DNA of 64,000 bases from NCBI GenBank assembly GCA_037833965.1, contig AP031357.1, positions 17,876,001 to 17,940,000 on the forward strand, given 5' to 3'. The translations under genes were made by a program, and so were the position numbers. The stretch comes from Marchantia polymorpha subsp. ruderalis. Lineage: Eukaryota > Streptophyta > Marchantiopsida > Marchantiales > Marchantiaceae. The notes under the pieces are model-generated. The model was not told where the DNA came from, did not search any database, and saw only the letters and a program-made list of their open reading frames with translations. Position 1 is the stretch's first letter. The number at the start of each line of letters is the position of its first letter. Shown in pieces: positions 24,001-37,870 of this stretch.

Positions 24001-25048
24001 AAATTGTCCGATGACTTTGCATGTTTGGGCTTGTTCAAATAGCAGTAACATTATTGGCGGAATCTGTCCTAATAACATCTTGGTGTCGGTGTGTATCTGC
24101 TCGTTTGTTGCAATCTGTCCAGCTGATTCTATCTTCAAGAAATCTGTACTAGACTGGCCCACACGCAAGAGGATCGCACTAGGGTCTGCACGGGGACTAT
24201 TGTACCTTCATGAGCATTGTGACCCTAAGATTATCCATCGTGATGTGAAGGCAGCCAACGTGCTGCTGGATGAAGATTTCGAGGCTGTCGTTGGAGACTT
24301 TGGCCTTGCAAAGCTGCTGGATCATAGGGACTCGCATATCACTACTGCCGTTCGAGGCACAGTGGGCCACATTGCACCAGAGTATCTCTCGACAGGACAA
24401 TCATCGGAGAAGACGGATGTTTTTGGATTTGGCATCCTGTTGTTGGAGCTCATAACCGGCCAGAGAGCATTTGACTTCGGACGTATTTCAAGTAATCAAG
24501 ACGTGATGCTTTTGGACTGGGTAAGTAGAATGTTCGAGCACCAAATTTCATGAATATTAACCTGCAGAGAAAGTTGAAGACCTCTATCATCATGAACCGT
24601 TCTTATCTTGGGCCGCATACGTTACCTTCGAGCAACGCTCCTTATTTTATAGTGCCGCTCAAAACGCCATGTTTGGGGTATTTCACACTGAACAAATGGC
24701 GGACCTTGAAGATTTGGCTCGTTTGTGCAGGTGAAGAAACTACAACATGAGAAGCGATTGGATCTGCTCGTCGATGTTGACCTAAAGCAGAAATATAACA
24801 AAGTAGAGTTAGAAGAAATGGTGCAAGTTGCTTTGCTTTGCACGCAAGTGTCCCCCACTGATCGGCCCAAAATGGCAGAGGTCGTACGAATGCTCGAAGG
24901 TGATGGTCTGGCTGAACGCTGGGAGACGTGGCGTAGATCTGAAAGCCGACGCAGTACAGAAGCTTTGCAAATGCCTCGAAAATACTATGAACTTGTGGAA
25001 GATTCAACTTTTGACCTGGAAGCTATACAACTTTCTGGGCCTAGGTAA
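21048..25048 (+). CDS. LRR-II receptor kinase, NIK/CIK type
   Basis: Eleven exons join in frame to 620 codons: 21048-21132, 21427-21562, 21819-21890, 22059-22202, 22443-22514, 22700-22759, 22896-22990, 23196-23336, 23568-23909, 24123-24520 and 24731-25048. Residues 1-22 are a signal peptide. The LRR N-cap has [16 protein letters not shown] at about 50-65. The LRRs (75-190) sit on exons of 72, 144 and 72 bp, as in SERK/NIK genes. One transmembrane helix spans about 231-252. The kinase has a glycine loop (302-309), VAVK Lys 323, HRD Asp 423 and DFG Asp 441, so it should be active. [20 protein letters not shown] and the C-terminal LSGPR are hallmarks of this subfamily. NIK/CIK proteins are plasma-membrane co-receptors, for example with CLAVATA1-type receptors. 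NIK fits better than SERK because of GTVGHI, the short juxtamembrane region and the lack of a Pro-rich SPP stretch. The acceptor of exon 10 is the least certain; 24123 keeps frame. Confidence 0.94.
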
Positions 25049-27159
25049 GACCCAGAAGGTGACCCTTCAGTAATGATTCGATCGCCAAGAGAAACTGCGT
25101 GATTCCCCACCAAGTTGGTGACCAGAATCTTACAGTGTGAAAAGATTCTTCAGTCCCAAGCCATTAGCAGCAAGACAACAACCACCGAAGCCTACAGAAG
25201 AAAGTCATTACTTTCGATACATCTTCTCCAAATGCTGAAGAGCAACACTCGCACAACCATAATGACATCAGCTGGAAAGATCCAGTGGCCACGGGGTCGG
25301 GACGATTGACATCGTCGTAGCATTTTATAGTTCACACTCTCTGTTGACACGCACATGTCGATTTGAGGCATGATTACAACAGATCCATCTTGTCGGCGTG
25401 ATTTCACCTTCACAGATGTGCCATTCGCAGATCAAGGTTTGTGGGTGTCTAGGAGTTTTGTATGAGATGACTGGCAGGATCAGCGAAGGCCTCATTGTAC
25501 CATCTGCCTCGATGAAAATCTTCAGTGGAATGACCACGGAACTGTGTACATCTGCCTCGAGCGTGAAACTGATTGCAATTTTATTCTGGTCTTGCTAACT
25601 TCTATGTCTAGTCTTCTCCGTACTTGATCAGTATGATTGAGGGAGGGTACAAGCACGTCCGTGAGACATTAAGGTACACGGAGTATCATGAGTAATCTAA
25701 AACCCATCCGTAACTGAGCAGACCTGGAACAGTATGAGGTTAGACGTTGCTTTCCAACTGTTATGAAAACATTGTCAGTAACCAATTCACTTGAAAGACC
25801 CTGTCAAGCTTAAAACCTACTCTCGGCTTGGAACGAGACCTGCATGCACACGCAGGGCAGGGAAAAGACAATACACCCGGAATGCAAAGCTGCAGACCGT
25901 GAAGATAGAAGATGACGTTGTCAGCCGGCTGGGTATCCAGCTTATTACTGATTGGGAGGTATGGGAGAAGAGCGCGATTCAGCCAAATGAAGAAAGAGAC
26001 CAAGAAAAAATCCCAGAAACAGTAAAAGAAGGTTCTACTCTCTCTCTAGTTGAAGCATTGCGTTTTCGACGTAGCATGTGATATTTCGTACACAGAAGAT
26101 ACCAGAAATGGGTGAGATCACAGCATCTAGAAGGGGCATTAACAAACAAATCAATGAGGATGTAACTGGAAATGCTATCTTTCTCTCGACGGAAAAGGGT
26201 ACAGCACGGTGTATGATTATGTTCCGTCTGTGCGGCTGCCCGCTCGGCTCTCAGTTTTGGAGAGAATCGCACAACAGTACCAAATCGCGAGATATAGCGA
26301 TCGGCACCAGGTTTTCAAGGTTGCTCGTCTTTGGCTGCTGATTGTAGGGTTCTATGTCGCTTGCAGAAGCTGATCATAGAGGCGCTCCAGCCACTGTACT
26401 TCGTCGCCCGTCAGGTGGAGGTACTGCCATTTCGAAGTTCTATGACTATTTGTTTTACGCAGAGACGCACTTTTTCCATCGTCCCCATCGTCGCCATAAG
26501 ACTATACGGGCTAAATGACTACTTGCTGTCTACGAGAGACTGAACAGTTGAATACCTACTGTTGAAGCGCACTGTCTGTGATGTAAATGTCTCTGTGAAA
26601 ACCTTCGTGCATTGGATCGGTGATGGGATAGAGGAGATGACGGTGTGATCAATGGACAAGTTCGATTTTGAAGTCTGCCATTGTGATGTGAGTATGAAGC
26701 GATCTACCCAGGACAGTAGAGATCTCAGCGTCTTGATAACTATAGCTCCCAGTGGCCGTGTTTCACGTTGCTATACAAACTGGGTGGGATAAGTCTCTAA
26801 ATGACCGCCCCAACACATGTTTGAGCATTGCATACCCAGAAGCGGGGCAGAGGTACGTACCCCATCTGGTGCATGGGACCAACTTATTTCGTCAGCAACC
26901 CGGCTGACGATCCAGTATGAGATTCAAGACGTGAGAACATGGACACTGTAAACGACTTATAGTTGGCTGCAACATGTTATTCTTCCATAAGAGTTTTCAA
27001 ATCGACTCATTGGTACACATTCACGACCGCTGACTATTATTCAAAATTGAAGAAACTGGAATTCGCAGGTGAGGCCACCTGAAGAATGAACTAATTTTAT
27101 AATTTGTCATGAGCATGTTCGAACTTGACCTATCTCAACGATAGACTTGAGACCTAAAC
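25049..27159. other. 3' side of the kinase and intergenic DNA
   Basis: The first few hundred bases are presumably the kinase 3' untranslated region. After that, frames are short and domain-free on both strands. The 3' end of the convergent uS10 gene lies just beyond 27159, so the two genes face each other across about 2.1 kb. Confidence 0.45.
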
Positions 27160-28798
27160 CTATGATAGCTTGACTTCGACATCTACACCGGCAGGAAGAT
27201 CGAGCTGCATCAAAGCATCGATTGTCTGGGCATTTGGGTTTGCCAGGTCAATGAGCCTTCGGTGTGTGCGGATTTCAAAATGCTCCCGAGAATCCTTGTT
27301 GACGTGGGGTGCTCGAAGCACACAGTAAACTCGCTTCTTCGTTGGTAGAGGCACTGGTCCCATAGTCAAGGCATTGGTGTTCTTAGCTGCCTCCAAAATT
27401 TGTTGGCAAGCTTGCTCGATGAGAGGAACCCAGTAGGATCTCAGCTTGATTCTAATCTTTTGCTTGGAGGGAGCAGTCTGAGAGCCAAATATGACAAGTG
27501 AGTCAATGATCCTTGCGAGAAACTGGCTGTGGGCAGCCATTGAGGCATGAAATTCCAAATTACTTGTGACATAATTCACAAACAAGATTCACAACAATTA
27601 GATTACAGAGGCTGGAATTGGTACGAGGAGGCAAAGAATAGTGAGAAGTCAAATCCTATCAAATTCTGTGACATACTGGCAGTACTGACAAATAAGTGTA
27701 ACCCTTGACGTCAGCTTGTGAGGTGTGCAACGCTTGAGGTATGCTACAGACGAGTGAATACTGGCCTCTCAGTCTTGTTAAAAGCCAGTCAAAGCAGAGT
27801 TAACCGTCCTGTGAGATATTAGAAGTCTACCCTTACACTGCGCATCCTCTAGGTGGGAACCCATTTCCAAATTGCGACTGTGAACTCCTCTTTCCGGTCA
27901 GGTAAAACACAGAAGGAAAATAACTATCATGCTTCTTCCAGGGAGAGAGAAGTCCACGCTAGCAATGCGCAATCTCTATGTGGAAATCCGCATCCATCCT
28001 ACCAGTCCAGTTCAAAAGAGTGAACTTCTCTCTCCTAAAGTTTTGTAAAATCTTGCTTTACTTTTATTGCTGAGATAAACGTGACCTATGGTGCAGCGAA
28101 ATTTAGCTCTAATGACCAGAAGCCTCGTACGAGGCAGAACAGGAAAAATTCTCCACACGGGTTTTCAGCTTAGTTGAGAAGATACTAGTACCGACATCCA
28201 AGTAGAGAGTACAGGGTAGCAAAAACTGTACGGCAAAGAACGGTACCACACTGTCTAAAACACGTTTACGACAGACATGCAAAGGCTTAAAACAAAGTTC
28301 ATGATACCGAGGGTAGTCATTTCACTAATAATTCTGAAAGAAATCTCAAGCAAACGAAGCACAAGGAATATTCAAATCCCCAATGTGCTGAGATTTTTCC
28401 AGTTCACGGGGGACACTTTACAGAGCACTGAGCCATGTCATAATTAAGCAAGGGACGAACGAATTCTCTTTAGCTCGAAGATATCTCCCTTGCCAACCCA
28501 GAGCAGAGAGACTGATTCAAAAAAAATTGAAAGATGAAAAAGAACTGGAACTCACCACACCAGCAGCAGCAGCGACGACAGCTTGGCTGACAATGGCCGA
28601 CCTTCTCTGAACACCATCGAACGAGCAAGAAGGAGAGGAAGAAGAAGAAGGCACGGCGAGCTTGCATCCGACGAAAGAGCTCAGCAGGGGAGCAGCCATC
28701 GACACTTTGAACCCACTGCACTCTGCGCCATTGGCACTCCTCGCGTTCACAGCAGCTGCTGCTGGCACCACCACGCTCGTGGCCATGGACGTCGCCAT
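27160..28798 (-). CDS. Plastid small-subunit ribosomal protein uS10, nuclear-encoded
   Basis: Two exons, 28556-28798 and 27160-27477, join in phase 0 (donor GTG/GTGAGT, acceptor CTCTCAG/ACT) to give 186 residues. Exon 1 (81 residues, from the first ATG) is rich in Ala, Ser and Val and poor in acidic residues, as expected for a chloroplast transit peptide. Exon 2 holds the whole S10 domain: [12 protein letters not shown], then [11 protein letters not shown], then [13 protein letters not shown], and ends in [11 protein letters not shown]. The bacterial and plastid S10 core has this order. The mature protein binds 16S rRNA in the head of the 30S subunit inside plastids. The plastid type is favoured over the mitochondrial one by the leader and by close similarity to plant plastid S10. 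The clean transit-peptide/core exon split suits a gene moved from the organelle. Confidence 0.95.
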
Positions 28799-30253
28799 TT
28801 CCGCAATCCCTCGTGTTTCTCTTCTCTGATCCTGCTCCTCCTCGTCGGCCCTTCCTTCTTCCCTTCTCGCCCGCGGATCAAGAAACGAGCGCTCGCCTCG
28901 AGTGTCTGGAGCGTCTGCAGATTCTTCGATTCTCGCTCTCGACGGAACGATTGACGACCCGGGCGCCCATTCCGCCTCCCCTTATTTCCGCCCCAATTAT
29001 CCATCCCATAAATCGGATAATTCCCGAATTTCCGATCCGTGGATGGATCGGAATCATTGAGCGGTCCGTGCATCCGTCCTTGGATATGGATGGATGTGGA
29101 GATCATTTGCTCATCTGAACATATTCCTTGGATCCGCGTCTAGATCCGGCTGCATCCGTTGCTGTGCACTGTGTGCGTGGCGATGTACACGGACAGTGGT
29201 GGGGCATGGCAGGGCAAGGCAGGGCATGGCGCGGCGCGACTGAACGACTACGACCGCTACGCAGTAAGTCGAAAGTTCACCTGCGTGGTGAGAAGCTGGC
29301 AATCTCATCGTGGTAAAGGTTGGAACCTTGTGACGCGAATGTTGGTTTCCTGAATAGGAAGGGTGGGTGAGTCCTTTCCAGCTCTGACTGTCGGGACTAT
29401 AATCTTTTCTGCTACGACCTGGCGTGGTGTTTCAACGTGGTAACGAACTTCTGGATGGATGTGGTGCGCATGGTATTTTAACGAAGACTTGAATGTACGT
29501 CGTTCAAATACGAACATCTTTCACTGCGCTTACTCCGTACAGCCGCCATATCATCGTGGTCGACTTCGAAGAAGAGTCCGCTCCAATGAATGTACATTAC
29601 AGGCTTACTCTACAATTATTTCGCCCATGACTCTACCAACAGGTATAAGAGAATTCAGGTGGCGCAAGGTGTGAACAAAAACGTGACGAAAACTATATAA
29701 AATGCAGAAGAATTAGAGGCCAGACTTCAAACCAATTCACCCCTTATTGCGTTGTTCCTGTATGCTCATTTTTGTTTCAGGTCTTAATGGCTCACAATGG
29801 GGCACACTAATTAGCGCCCGGGTCTGGGACTGAGGCTCAATACTACATATCTGTGGCGCTATCATACCTTTAGCATAAGATTCATGCATTTTATGAGCAA
29901 ATTAACATAAAGAAAACCCCTATCTTGGTAAGGGTAGGCAGGGAGGGTACTTGAGGTAGTGACTTGGAGAACTGACTAGGGTGACACAGTTGTGCGAGAG
30001 GTGTGCATTGTGCGGTTGGCACTTTTGTGTTCGAACGTGGTACGGGACTGAGGGTGGGATGGATGCGGACTGCGGAGGGGGTGTCTTGTCGTGTACGAGA
30101 GCAGTTGGATGCAGTGCAGAACAGGTCGAGGTTGCGGTGACGCCAGCTTTTGGACATGGTGGAGAGCTCGCGCGTGGTTGTGGTTCCCACCACAACATGA
30201 ACCTCTGATGTCCGTAGATGATGACGTCGGGGATGGTGCTGTGTGCTCTACAC
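28799..30253. other. uS10 upstream region and intergenic DNA
   Basis: The first 200-300 bases upstream of the uS10 ATG (to about 29.1 kb) are probably its promoter and leader on the minus strand. A good TATA box, CTATATAAAATG, lies on the + strand near 29693, but no gene is recognised after it. A 161-codon minus-strand frame (29976-30461, ATG start) has no domain and overlaps a CATC microsatellite. Confidence 0.35.
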
Positions 30254-30278
30254 CCATCCATCCATCCATCCATCCATC
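30254..30278. repeat. CATC microsatellite
   Basis: About six tandem copies of CATC (TCCATCCATCCATCC) lie here. They create a DGWMDGW repeat in an overlapping minus-strand frame, which is an artefact of the repeat. Confidence 0.9.
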
Positions 30279-30779
30279 ACAGTTGAGGCCCTCACGGTTG
30301 CACGATTCTCGCCCACGGCGTTGAATATCGAAAGACGCAGCCAAGGTTTCCAAACGTTCCATGGATCCTGCCACTTCTAGATTCTGTGGTGTCCTTTTGT
30401 GGCTGTGGCCTGGTCTGTGACTCTGTGCCCTTGGGAGATCGTGGCACACCTCAAATCCCATCGACCGGATCCATCCCTCACGTTCGATGTCGATTTCATC
30501 TTCTTCATTGGACTTGAAGATGATGAGTAGGAGTGAAAAGTGATCTTCGGGGTGGATTGGCCACCTGTACCCTGGCTTCTTTCGCCCCTATCGAAGGAGG
30601 TTTCTTTGGACTCATTAGGTCGAATCATCAAGCCCATATTGTAGTGCTTACACGGTGTATCTGAAATGCCGCATCTCATTCAACCTCCATATCATCCTTG
30701 CGGCCTACATTACACTAGCCACCCCAACCCCAACGTGGTACTATGCTTCATGTAGTCAAAATCAAAAGAAGAAACTATT

Positions 30780-33700
30780 AATATAGGACAAGTGGGAAAA
30801 AATACCATCGAGTCTTACGTTGAAGAATGTAGAGGGATAAGATATTGCTCGTTTCTCTACATTGACAAGAGCAAATATATAACAGTGCATTCATTTCGTA
30901 ATATATAGTGAAAGTTCAAAGTGTTTTCAATGAGAAATAATAAACATCATTAAAAATGATTGGTGTATGATGTTTAGCATCTTAGAGCTCTTTGAGAATA
31001 TTATTGGTTTCAATATCAATGTCAAGGAGATAGATATTGTAGTAGTTATAAATGAAGTTCATATCTAAAGAGTGAAGATAGAAAATTATCTTCATCAATT
31101 CTTTTATGCTCTTACGTTCTATGTGGTAACGCATTAATCAATAAATTTCAAACAAAAAAACTAACAATTTACCAACATGAAAATAAGATGTTTTTACATG
31201 TTAACCATATACTTGATTATGAAAATATAATTTAATATTCCATTTTTTCTTACCTTTATAAATTAATATATGTTTGAATGAATTTTTTATTAAATAATTT
31301 TTTAATGAACATTAAACATATTTTAAATCTTATAAATAAAAAATTTACAAAATATTTAAGAATTGAAATATGAACCATTGTTACAATCATTTCAACACGA
31401 TTAAAAAAAAGTGCATTAGTCTTGATTTAGTTATCTACATACACAAATATGTTAACCACACGAATATCAAAATGTGCAATGAGTGAGAATGTAATGAACA
31501 AACTACAATCGTAATTCCAAGCATTAGACTTCTTGATGTATAACAACCATACTCTTTGATGTGACAAAGCACTTAAGGAGATATAAAAACAATGACTTAT
31601 GGATGACGACCTTGAGAATCAGTTATAGAAGATAATCAGATGTCACTTATTCATCTTGAAGATCGGAATTCCTCAATATCTTCAGTTTTTATCTATATGT
31701 TTCACATCGTTTGCTTCAACAACGTGAATGGATTTCCCTATCTCCGTTTGATAGTTTTTTATATTATAACATGATAAGTATAAACACAGTATAATGAATA
31801 TATTCTTAAACTAATGGGAACTAAAATATGACAATTGAACGTTCATGTACTCTAAGTTTCATTACACTATATACACATGACATCTTGGAAATGTTCTTGA
31901 ATGTATAGGTTTACTTGCATTTAACTTTCACGTAAAATAGAAAAGTTTCGCATATAGGCACAGGAGCTATGCAAGGGTATCAAGCAATATTCACAAATGG
32001 TCTTGAAAAATAAAATGACAGCTTTACAAGTGAGTCTCATAGCCAATTATCCAAGCAAACAAAAAGCAAATAAAAAATAATTTATCCCATGTTCATTAAA
32101 GGTTGTCGCTAATTAAAATAAATTACTCCTTTGAGTTTATTTGCATTATCGCCAATGATGGTATATATGTTCTTGATGTGCATCTAATGAACGTAAACAA
32201 CAAAAAATCATCATGTAACAAACTTATATGTTACTACTAACGATTATTTCTTTTGATAATATCTTCTATTAAACTACTGTGTCTGAACTTTGAATTTACA
32301 CAACTTACATGTTTGTGAAATATACTTAAAAAAACAAACAAATTCATTATTAAATATATATCAGTATGTTAAATTTATATGTTAAACAAGGTTTGTATGA
32401 AATATTGTCATTCGTATTCATAATAAATCAAACACGAATAAGATTATATATTTTGTTTGAAAAATTTAATGAAAATTTACATTTCAAATGTACATAAAAT
32501 TGATATAAAATAAATCAACTGTTTTCACGTAAAATATATAATTATTATCTAAAACACAATAAAAACAAGCTTTATTCACAAACAATTTACAAATTTTTAC
32601 AATAAATTTATCAAATTAAACTAAAATATATATTTTAATCAATAAAATTAATTTAATATATAATTTTTTAACATTTTTTGCTTTATTTATAAAATATATA
32701 AGATAAACTCAAATATCATAACTTTCACATATATTTCAATTTTAAAAATAAATTCTTTACTCAATATTAAACTACAATAATATATGTACAGTTTTTTATA
32801 AATTTAAATATTTAATGAAGAAAATATCAGATAAATCTAATGATAAGATCGAAACAATTGAATATTTGCACATGTTATTTATGTAATAGCAATAAGTTTA
32901 CATACTAAACTAGTTATTTTTTATAATAAAAATATACATATATATATACACATAGATTAAAATACAATATGTTTTTAAAAAATTATGAAATTTGTTATCA
33001 AAATGAAAAAATATATTATGTATTTAGTACAATTTCATATATGTTACATCAAAAAGCTAGAAATGAAAATTACATAATATGTATATGAGAATATAATTCT
33101 ATTTAAAATAATTAATATATACTTGCGACTATGAATTTTTTGTAAGATAATCATAGGCAAAGTATATATTTATTTTACATATCAAACAAATTGTTTATTT
33201 TTCATCAAGATTCAAAATTAATTAATTGTTGTAGATATTCATATAAACGTTTGAAATGTTGCTCCCAAAATAAAACTGTAATTCATTTTACATTTCTCAT
33301 TCATTATAATATTATTTTCTGAAATTTAGTTTATATTAGTAATAAATGTGATTTGCACTAGAAATTTAATTATTTTTTATTTTGAATAATCATTTGGAGA
33401 AAATCATTAAATCAATAAGTAATATATAAAATCACAGTGATTCAATCAACATTTATGTTTTTTAATGTAATGATTCATAAAATTTATCTAATATATATTT
33501 ATTTTGCAACACATGTAATTATTTGAAATTGATTTTTATTCATATCATCAACAATTTGAACAACACATATATATTTTATTTCTATATATGAATTAAAATC
33601 ATTTTATTTTAATTATATAACATATTTAATAATATATAAGTATGTTCTTTTAGTCGTTATCTAAAAAAACAATATATATTTTTAAACAAAATTTCATTTG

Positions 33701-36700
33701 AAACAAAATAATAAATCAAGTTTATATCAATTATTCATTTGAGCTAAATTTATTTAAATATTGTGTTTATAAATTCATTTTTCATACAATCATATATACG
33801 TATATTTAATTTAAATTGAAAATCATAAAATAATATTTATAAATAAGTTTATTCATGATTATATATATTATTATATTCAATATCAAATTTTAATATATCA
33901 ATTTATTAATATTAATATTTTATGCTTTAATTGCAATTTTATAACATTATAATGGAATCATCTTCAATACAACATAGTGTAATATAACAATTTAAATGTA
34001 GCACATCATATACATAAATTTCTAATGATAGATTTTAATGAAAATGAATATATCAATGTAAATCATCATTTTTCTTATCATCTTTGTAATTTAAAATTAA
34101 TTATAATAATATAATATTATTATAATATTAAAAAATTTATAAAAATATTATTTATAAAATATAAAATTCTATTAGTTTATATATATGTTATTTTTATTAA
34201 TAATACATAAAAATTAATATATAAGAAAGTTAATTGTAAATATATACTATATAAACTAGGTATTGTTGTTTTCGTATAAGCAATCTAAGTTTGTACTATT
34301 CAGCAATGAATACAAAAGAATTTTTTATCTCAAGCAGTACAATTATCCATATAAGTTTAACTTGCAAGAACATTGTACCAAAAAAATATGTTAAAATTAT
34401 CATGTTTCATCAATCAAAAAAATTGAAATTTTTTCTCTATCATATCAAAATTCTACGAGTTCCAACTTTTCAAGAGTTAAAAAATTGAGTTAAAGTCATT
34501 TTTTGACAACAAACGCAATATAACTCATACAAATCCATATATAGATTATGATTTTTTATTTGTAAATGATATATTTGATATGAACAAGGAGATAATTTGA
34601 TATAATAAACAAGTCTTAGTTTGATTTAATCATTACTTCTTTTGTTGTGGTTTCATCAAATTAATGTTTGATTTTTGACTATATTTAATAATTTTTGAAA
34701 AAAAAAATTATCATAAAAATATGTATTTGTAGATAAAAGATTTTCCATTATTCTCATTATCATCAACATACTTCAATTATTGAATAATAAAAACACTTTA
34801 CTTCAAATATTTTTGTGAACAATGTGTCTTCATACAAACTAATGTTTTATTCATTTTATATATTATTAAACTATACGATATACTACCAACAAAATTATAA
34901 TTTGAATCAGTAATAATATTTTCTTTAATTGAACTACAAAAATTGAAAATTGTATCAAACATGTAATTATCCTTTTTTAATAATTAAAAAATTCCATCAT
35001 TGTAAGCAAAATAAAATGAATTTTATTATTTCTATCAGTTTCAAATTTGTAGAATTTAATATACATATGAAAAAATCAAAATAATTTAATTTAACTATAG
35101 ATTTTTTCTAAATAATAATTTAAATTTATTAATAGAAATTTATTATTTAATTATTTAGTATAATTATTCACATCAGTTTTATATTTTGTCAAGCATAAGA
35201 TAATTCTAAAGTATAATAAGCATCAATTTTGTAATTAAAAAAAATTAAGCCAGAATTTATCCTATATACCCCCTTATTTTGACAGATTTGATATAAGTAT
35301 TATGAATATGTATTTTATACCACAAAGCCGTCTAAAATGTATGTTATCAATCTTGTGTAAAATCTATCTCATTTCTAATCAACTTACCGTTTGCAGCTTA
35401 CCATGAATATCACATGATATAAAAAACATAGCAATATATTTTTTAATAAATTTATCAGTCATTTTTTATCAATGTTATATTATTACAATTGTTATTGCAA
35501 ATTTTAATTTCTTACAACAATGTGCATATTTTGTATTTTGTGATTTTTTATTATTATAAAATAATCTACATAGTTTTGTAGATATTATATAATAATTAAA
35601 TATTTATAGCACAGAGTGGTTACCTATTTGTATGATTCAAATTATTATAAATTACAAATTTAGATTTATATGTTTTATTTTAATTTGATATATGATGGTA
35701 ATTTTTTCCCAATTTACAAAATTATAAATAAATTTATGTTTTATTAAAATATGTTATTATTCAGAATTTGTTTGAAACTTTTTTTTAAGAAAAATGCACG
35801 TTTTGTGAAGCGTCAATATGAAAGTGATAAAAATTCAACATTTACAAGGTATATTTTTTGAAATTACTATATATAAATTCTATGAAACATTAGTTTTGAA
35901 AAATATTTCTTACTAAAATATTACATTGTTTTGTTTAAAATATTAGATTCAATGAAATTTGAAGTAATTAAATAGAGAATAAAAAATTTACTAGTATAAT
36001 TTATACAAAGATGAATTTTTTATTTGTTGAGTTTAAGCTCATCCATGGGACCCATTTCACTTAATGTAGTATAAGTAGATGAGCTAGGACGAAATCGATA
36101 ACTAGAGGTAAAAAAAATTTCGTTCAAAGTCGGATTAGATAAATTCATGTATATCTTATTATTTAGTGGTGTGTTCATCTGTGGTATCGGACTAATCTCT
36201 CACTACTTTACTTTTTCTATACCATAGATTGTTAACAGAATGTTAGTGTGGAGTAGTTTGTGGTATAATACATTCTAAGCTATCAATGCTTCAAAAGTTT
36301 CTTGATTTAGTTAAATCAAATGTATCTATCTGTCAATAGAAAAATATTAGTTTTCATAAGCTATGCAGTAATTACTTTTTCATTACATTTCAAGGTTTAT
36401 TAAAAATAATTATTTTTTTCATATACATTAGTTAAAAATTGTATAGTAATGTATTAATTATATAAATTTAAATTAGTTTCATTAATGTTTATAAGCTATA
36501 ATTTATATTTATTTTTGATAAAAAATATTAAATATATAAAATTATAAACCTAAAACTAATTTTTGTTTAAAAAAATTCTTAATCAATAGGCTTCTTTGAT
36601 ACAAATAGGTAATATATAAAATTATGAGTATAGTGAATTTCAATTCGTCTATGATTAAAATCTCATAATCCAATCAATACTTTTTTGAAGCAAGTTTGGT

Positions 36701-36910
36701 GAACTATTTTGAATGCAAGTAAATAGCATTCCAAGTTGTTATATTGTTCACATCATTATTTTAAATATAATTAAAAAATTCAAAATTTGATTGTGCATTT
36801 AAAATAAATTTTTAAATATAAATTTTGAATAATACGTTCATTATGATAATAATGAATCTACTATCATATATTAAGTTCATCTTGAAACAAATATTTTTAA
36901 AAAAAACTTT
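30780..36910. other. AT-rich island 1, degenerate and gene-free
   Basis: GC content drops sharply near 30.78 kb. The sequence is then almost entirely A, T and short TA or AAAT words, with hardly any CG steps, until the Copia element. No open frame exceeds 65 codons and no organelle gene, tRNA or rRNA is recognisable. A slightly GC-richer patch at 36.0-36.25 kb (CATGGGACCCATTTCACTTA) may be an old LTR-like fragment. The likely origin is old methylated transposon sequence eroded by deamination, but this is inference. Confidence 0.6.
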
Positions 36911-37157
36911 ATTTTACGATAAATCTCAGACTAAGTAAACCAACAACACGATAAACACAGTATACATACGTATAACATGATTCATCGTTAGGGATTACGT
37001 CCACGGAGGAATAGTCTTGAGAGAATTGACTACTTGAAGTGAGAAACTTCTTGCCACACTTAGGGTATATATACCCAATGTAGGCGACCACTTTATGTTA
37101 TAAATAGTTACATATGCGGTTTATCTGTGTTAACTCTTTAACCGGATTGAATCTCAA
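36911..37157 (-). repeat. 3' LTR of the Copia-type element
   Basis: It pairs base by base with 40072-40322 through blocks such as CAACAACACGATAAAC, TTGCCACACTTA and ACCACT-TATG. On the minus strand it begins TGTTGAGATTCAATCC and has a TATTTATA promoter-like word. Confidence 0.75.
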
Positions 37158-37440
37158 CAATCTACCCGAAACTCGTGTTAAGTAGCCTCAATAATCTCTC
37201 TAACCTATATTATTACTTCCATAACATACAGAGTTAACTCAAGAAGTTCATCTTAACTCATGTTAAAGAATATCAATCACCTCTCTAATCCATATTATCA
37301 CTACCATAACATAATAGAGTAATAACATACAGAGTTAACTCAACAATCTCATATTAATTCATATTAAAGAATATCATTCAACTCTCTAACCTATATAATC
37401 ACTACCATAACATAAAGAGTTAACTTGTAACAATCGCATG
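37158..37440. repeat. Three-unit tandem repeat inside the Copia element
   Basis: Units of about 85-100 bp contain CTCTCTAA-C-ATATTA, then CACTACCATAACATA, then AGAGTTAACTC and TCATGTTAAAGAATATCA. They lie between the gag remnant and the 3' LTR, where some non-autonomous elements keep structural repeats. Confidence 0.65.
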
Positions 37441-37870
37441 TAAGTGTTCATGACAATCGTCTGATTCTTCTAATGGAATCGTTGCTGAAGCGCATCAAGC
37501 AACTTTGAAACTTCAGAGTACTCCTCAACATGCTTGAGTATGGTAGAGTCTAGATATGCCAACACCGTGCAAACTGCATAGTCTTGAGCAATACTTCATT
37601 CAATCTCATTGATGCTAGAAGGTTTTTCTCTCAAGCATATAGTGACATCCATGAATCTTGCTTTTTCCATAGCAAATAATCACCGTGGCCATTGAAAGAT
37701 ATTATGTTATATCCAAAATTTTCACTGACTTGTCGTCCTACCTCATCTGTACGTCAAAAGTGAGAGACAATGGTAGCTTCCGAGTCAATTTCTTCCTTTT
37801 GAGGCATCGTTGAGTTCATGAGAAGTGTCCAGATATTCAATTCCTGTCGAGAATTTTCCAATAATACCCA
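37440..37870 (-). pseudogene. Copia gag remnant
   Basis: Minus-strand translation gives FNGHGDYLLWKK and, in a shifted frame, a stretch containing QDYAVCTVLAYLDSTILKHV followed by SKLLDALQQRF. This pattern (hydrophobic DY-LW, then an AL-I-L-S-L-HV segment, then a W/L-D-L-RF segment) matches the N-terminal gag (UBN2) region of Copia elements. At least two stops, at codons that fit G-to-A and C-to-T change, and one frameshift break it. Its place beside the 3' LTR shows that the pol part has been lost. Confidence 0.55.

Noticed and set aside
21048..25048. SERK identity for the receptor kinase
   Set aside because: The exon plan and many motifs are shared, but [15 protein letters not shown], the N-cap [11 protein letters not shown] and the lack of a Pro-rich SPP region fit NIK/CIK better.
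29976..30461. 161-codon minus-strand frame with an ATG start
   Set aside because: It runs through a CATC microsatellite that makes an artificial GWMD repeat, and the rest matches nothing recognisable.
30780..36910. Mitochondrial or chloroplast DNA insertion
   Set aside because: The low GC would suit an organelle, but no organelle protein, rRNA or tRNA gene is recognisable and the stops are too dense.
37158..37440. CRISPR-like array
   Set aside because: The units are 85-100 bp, diverged, without unique spacers, and lie inside a plant LTR element.
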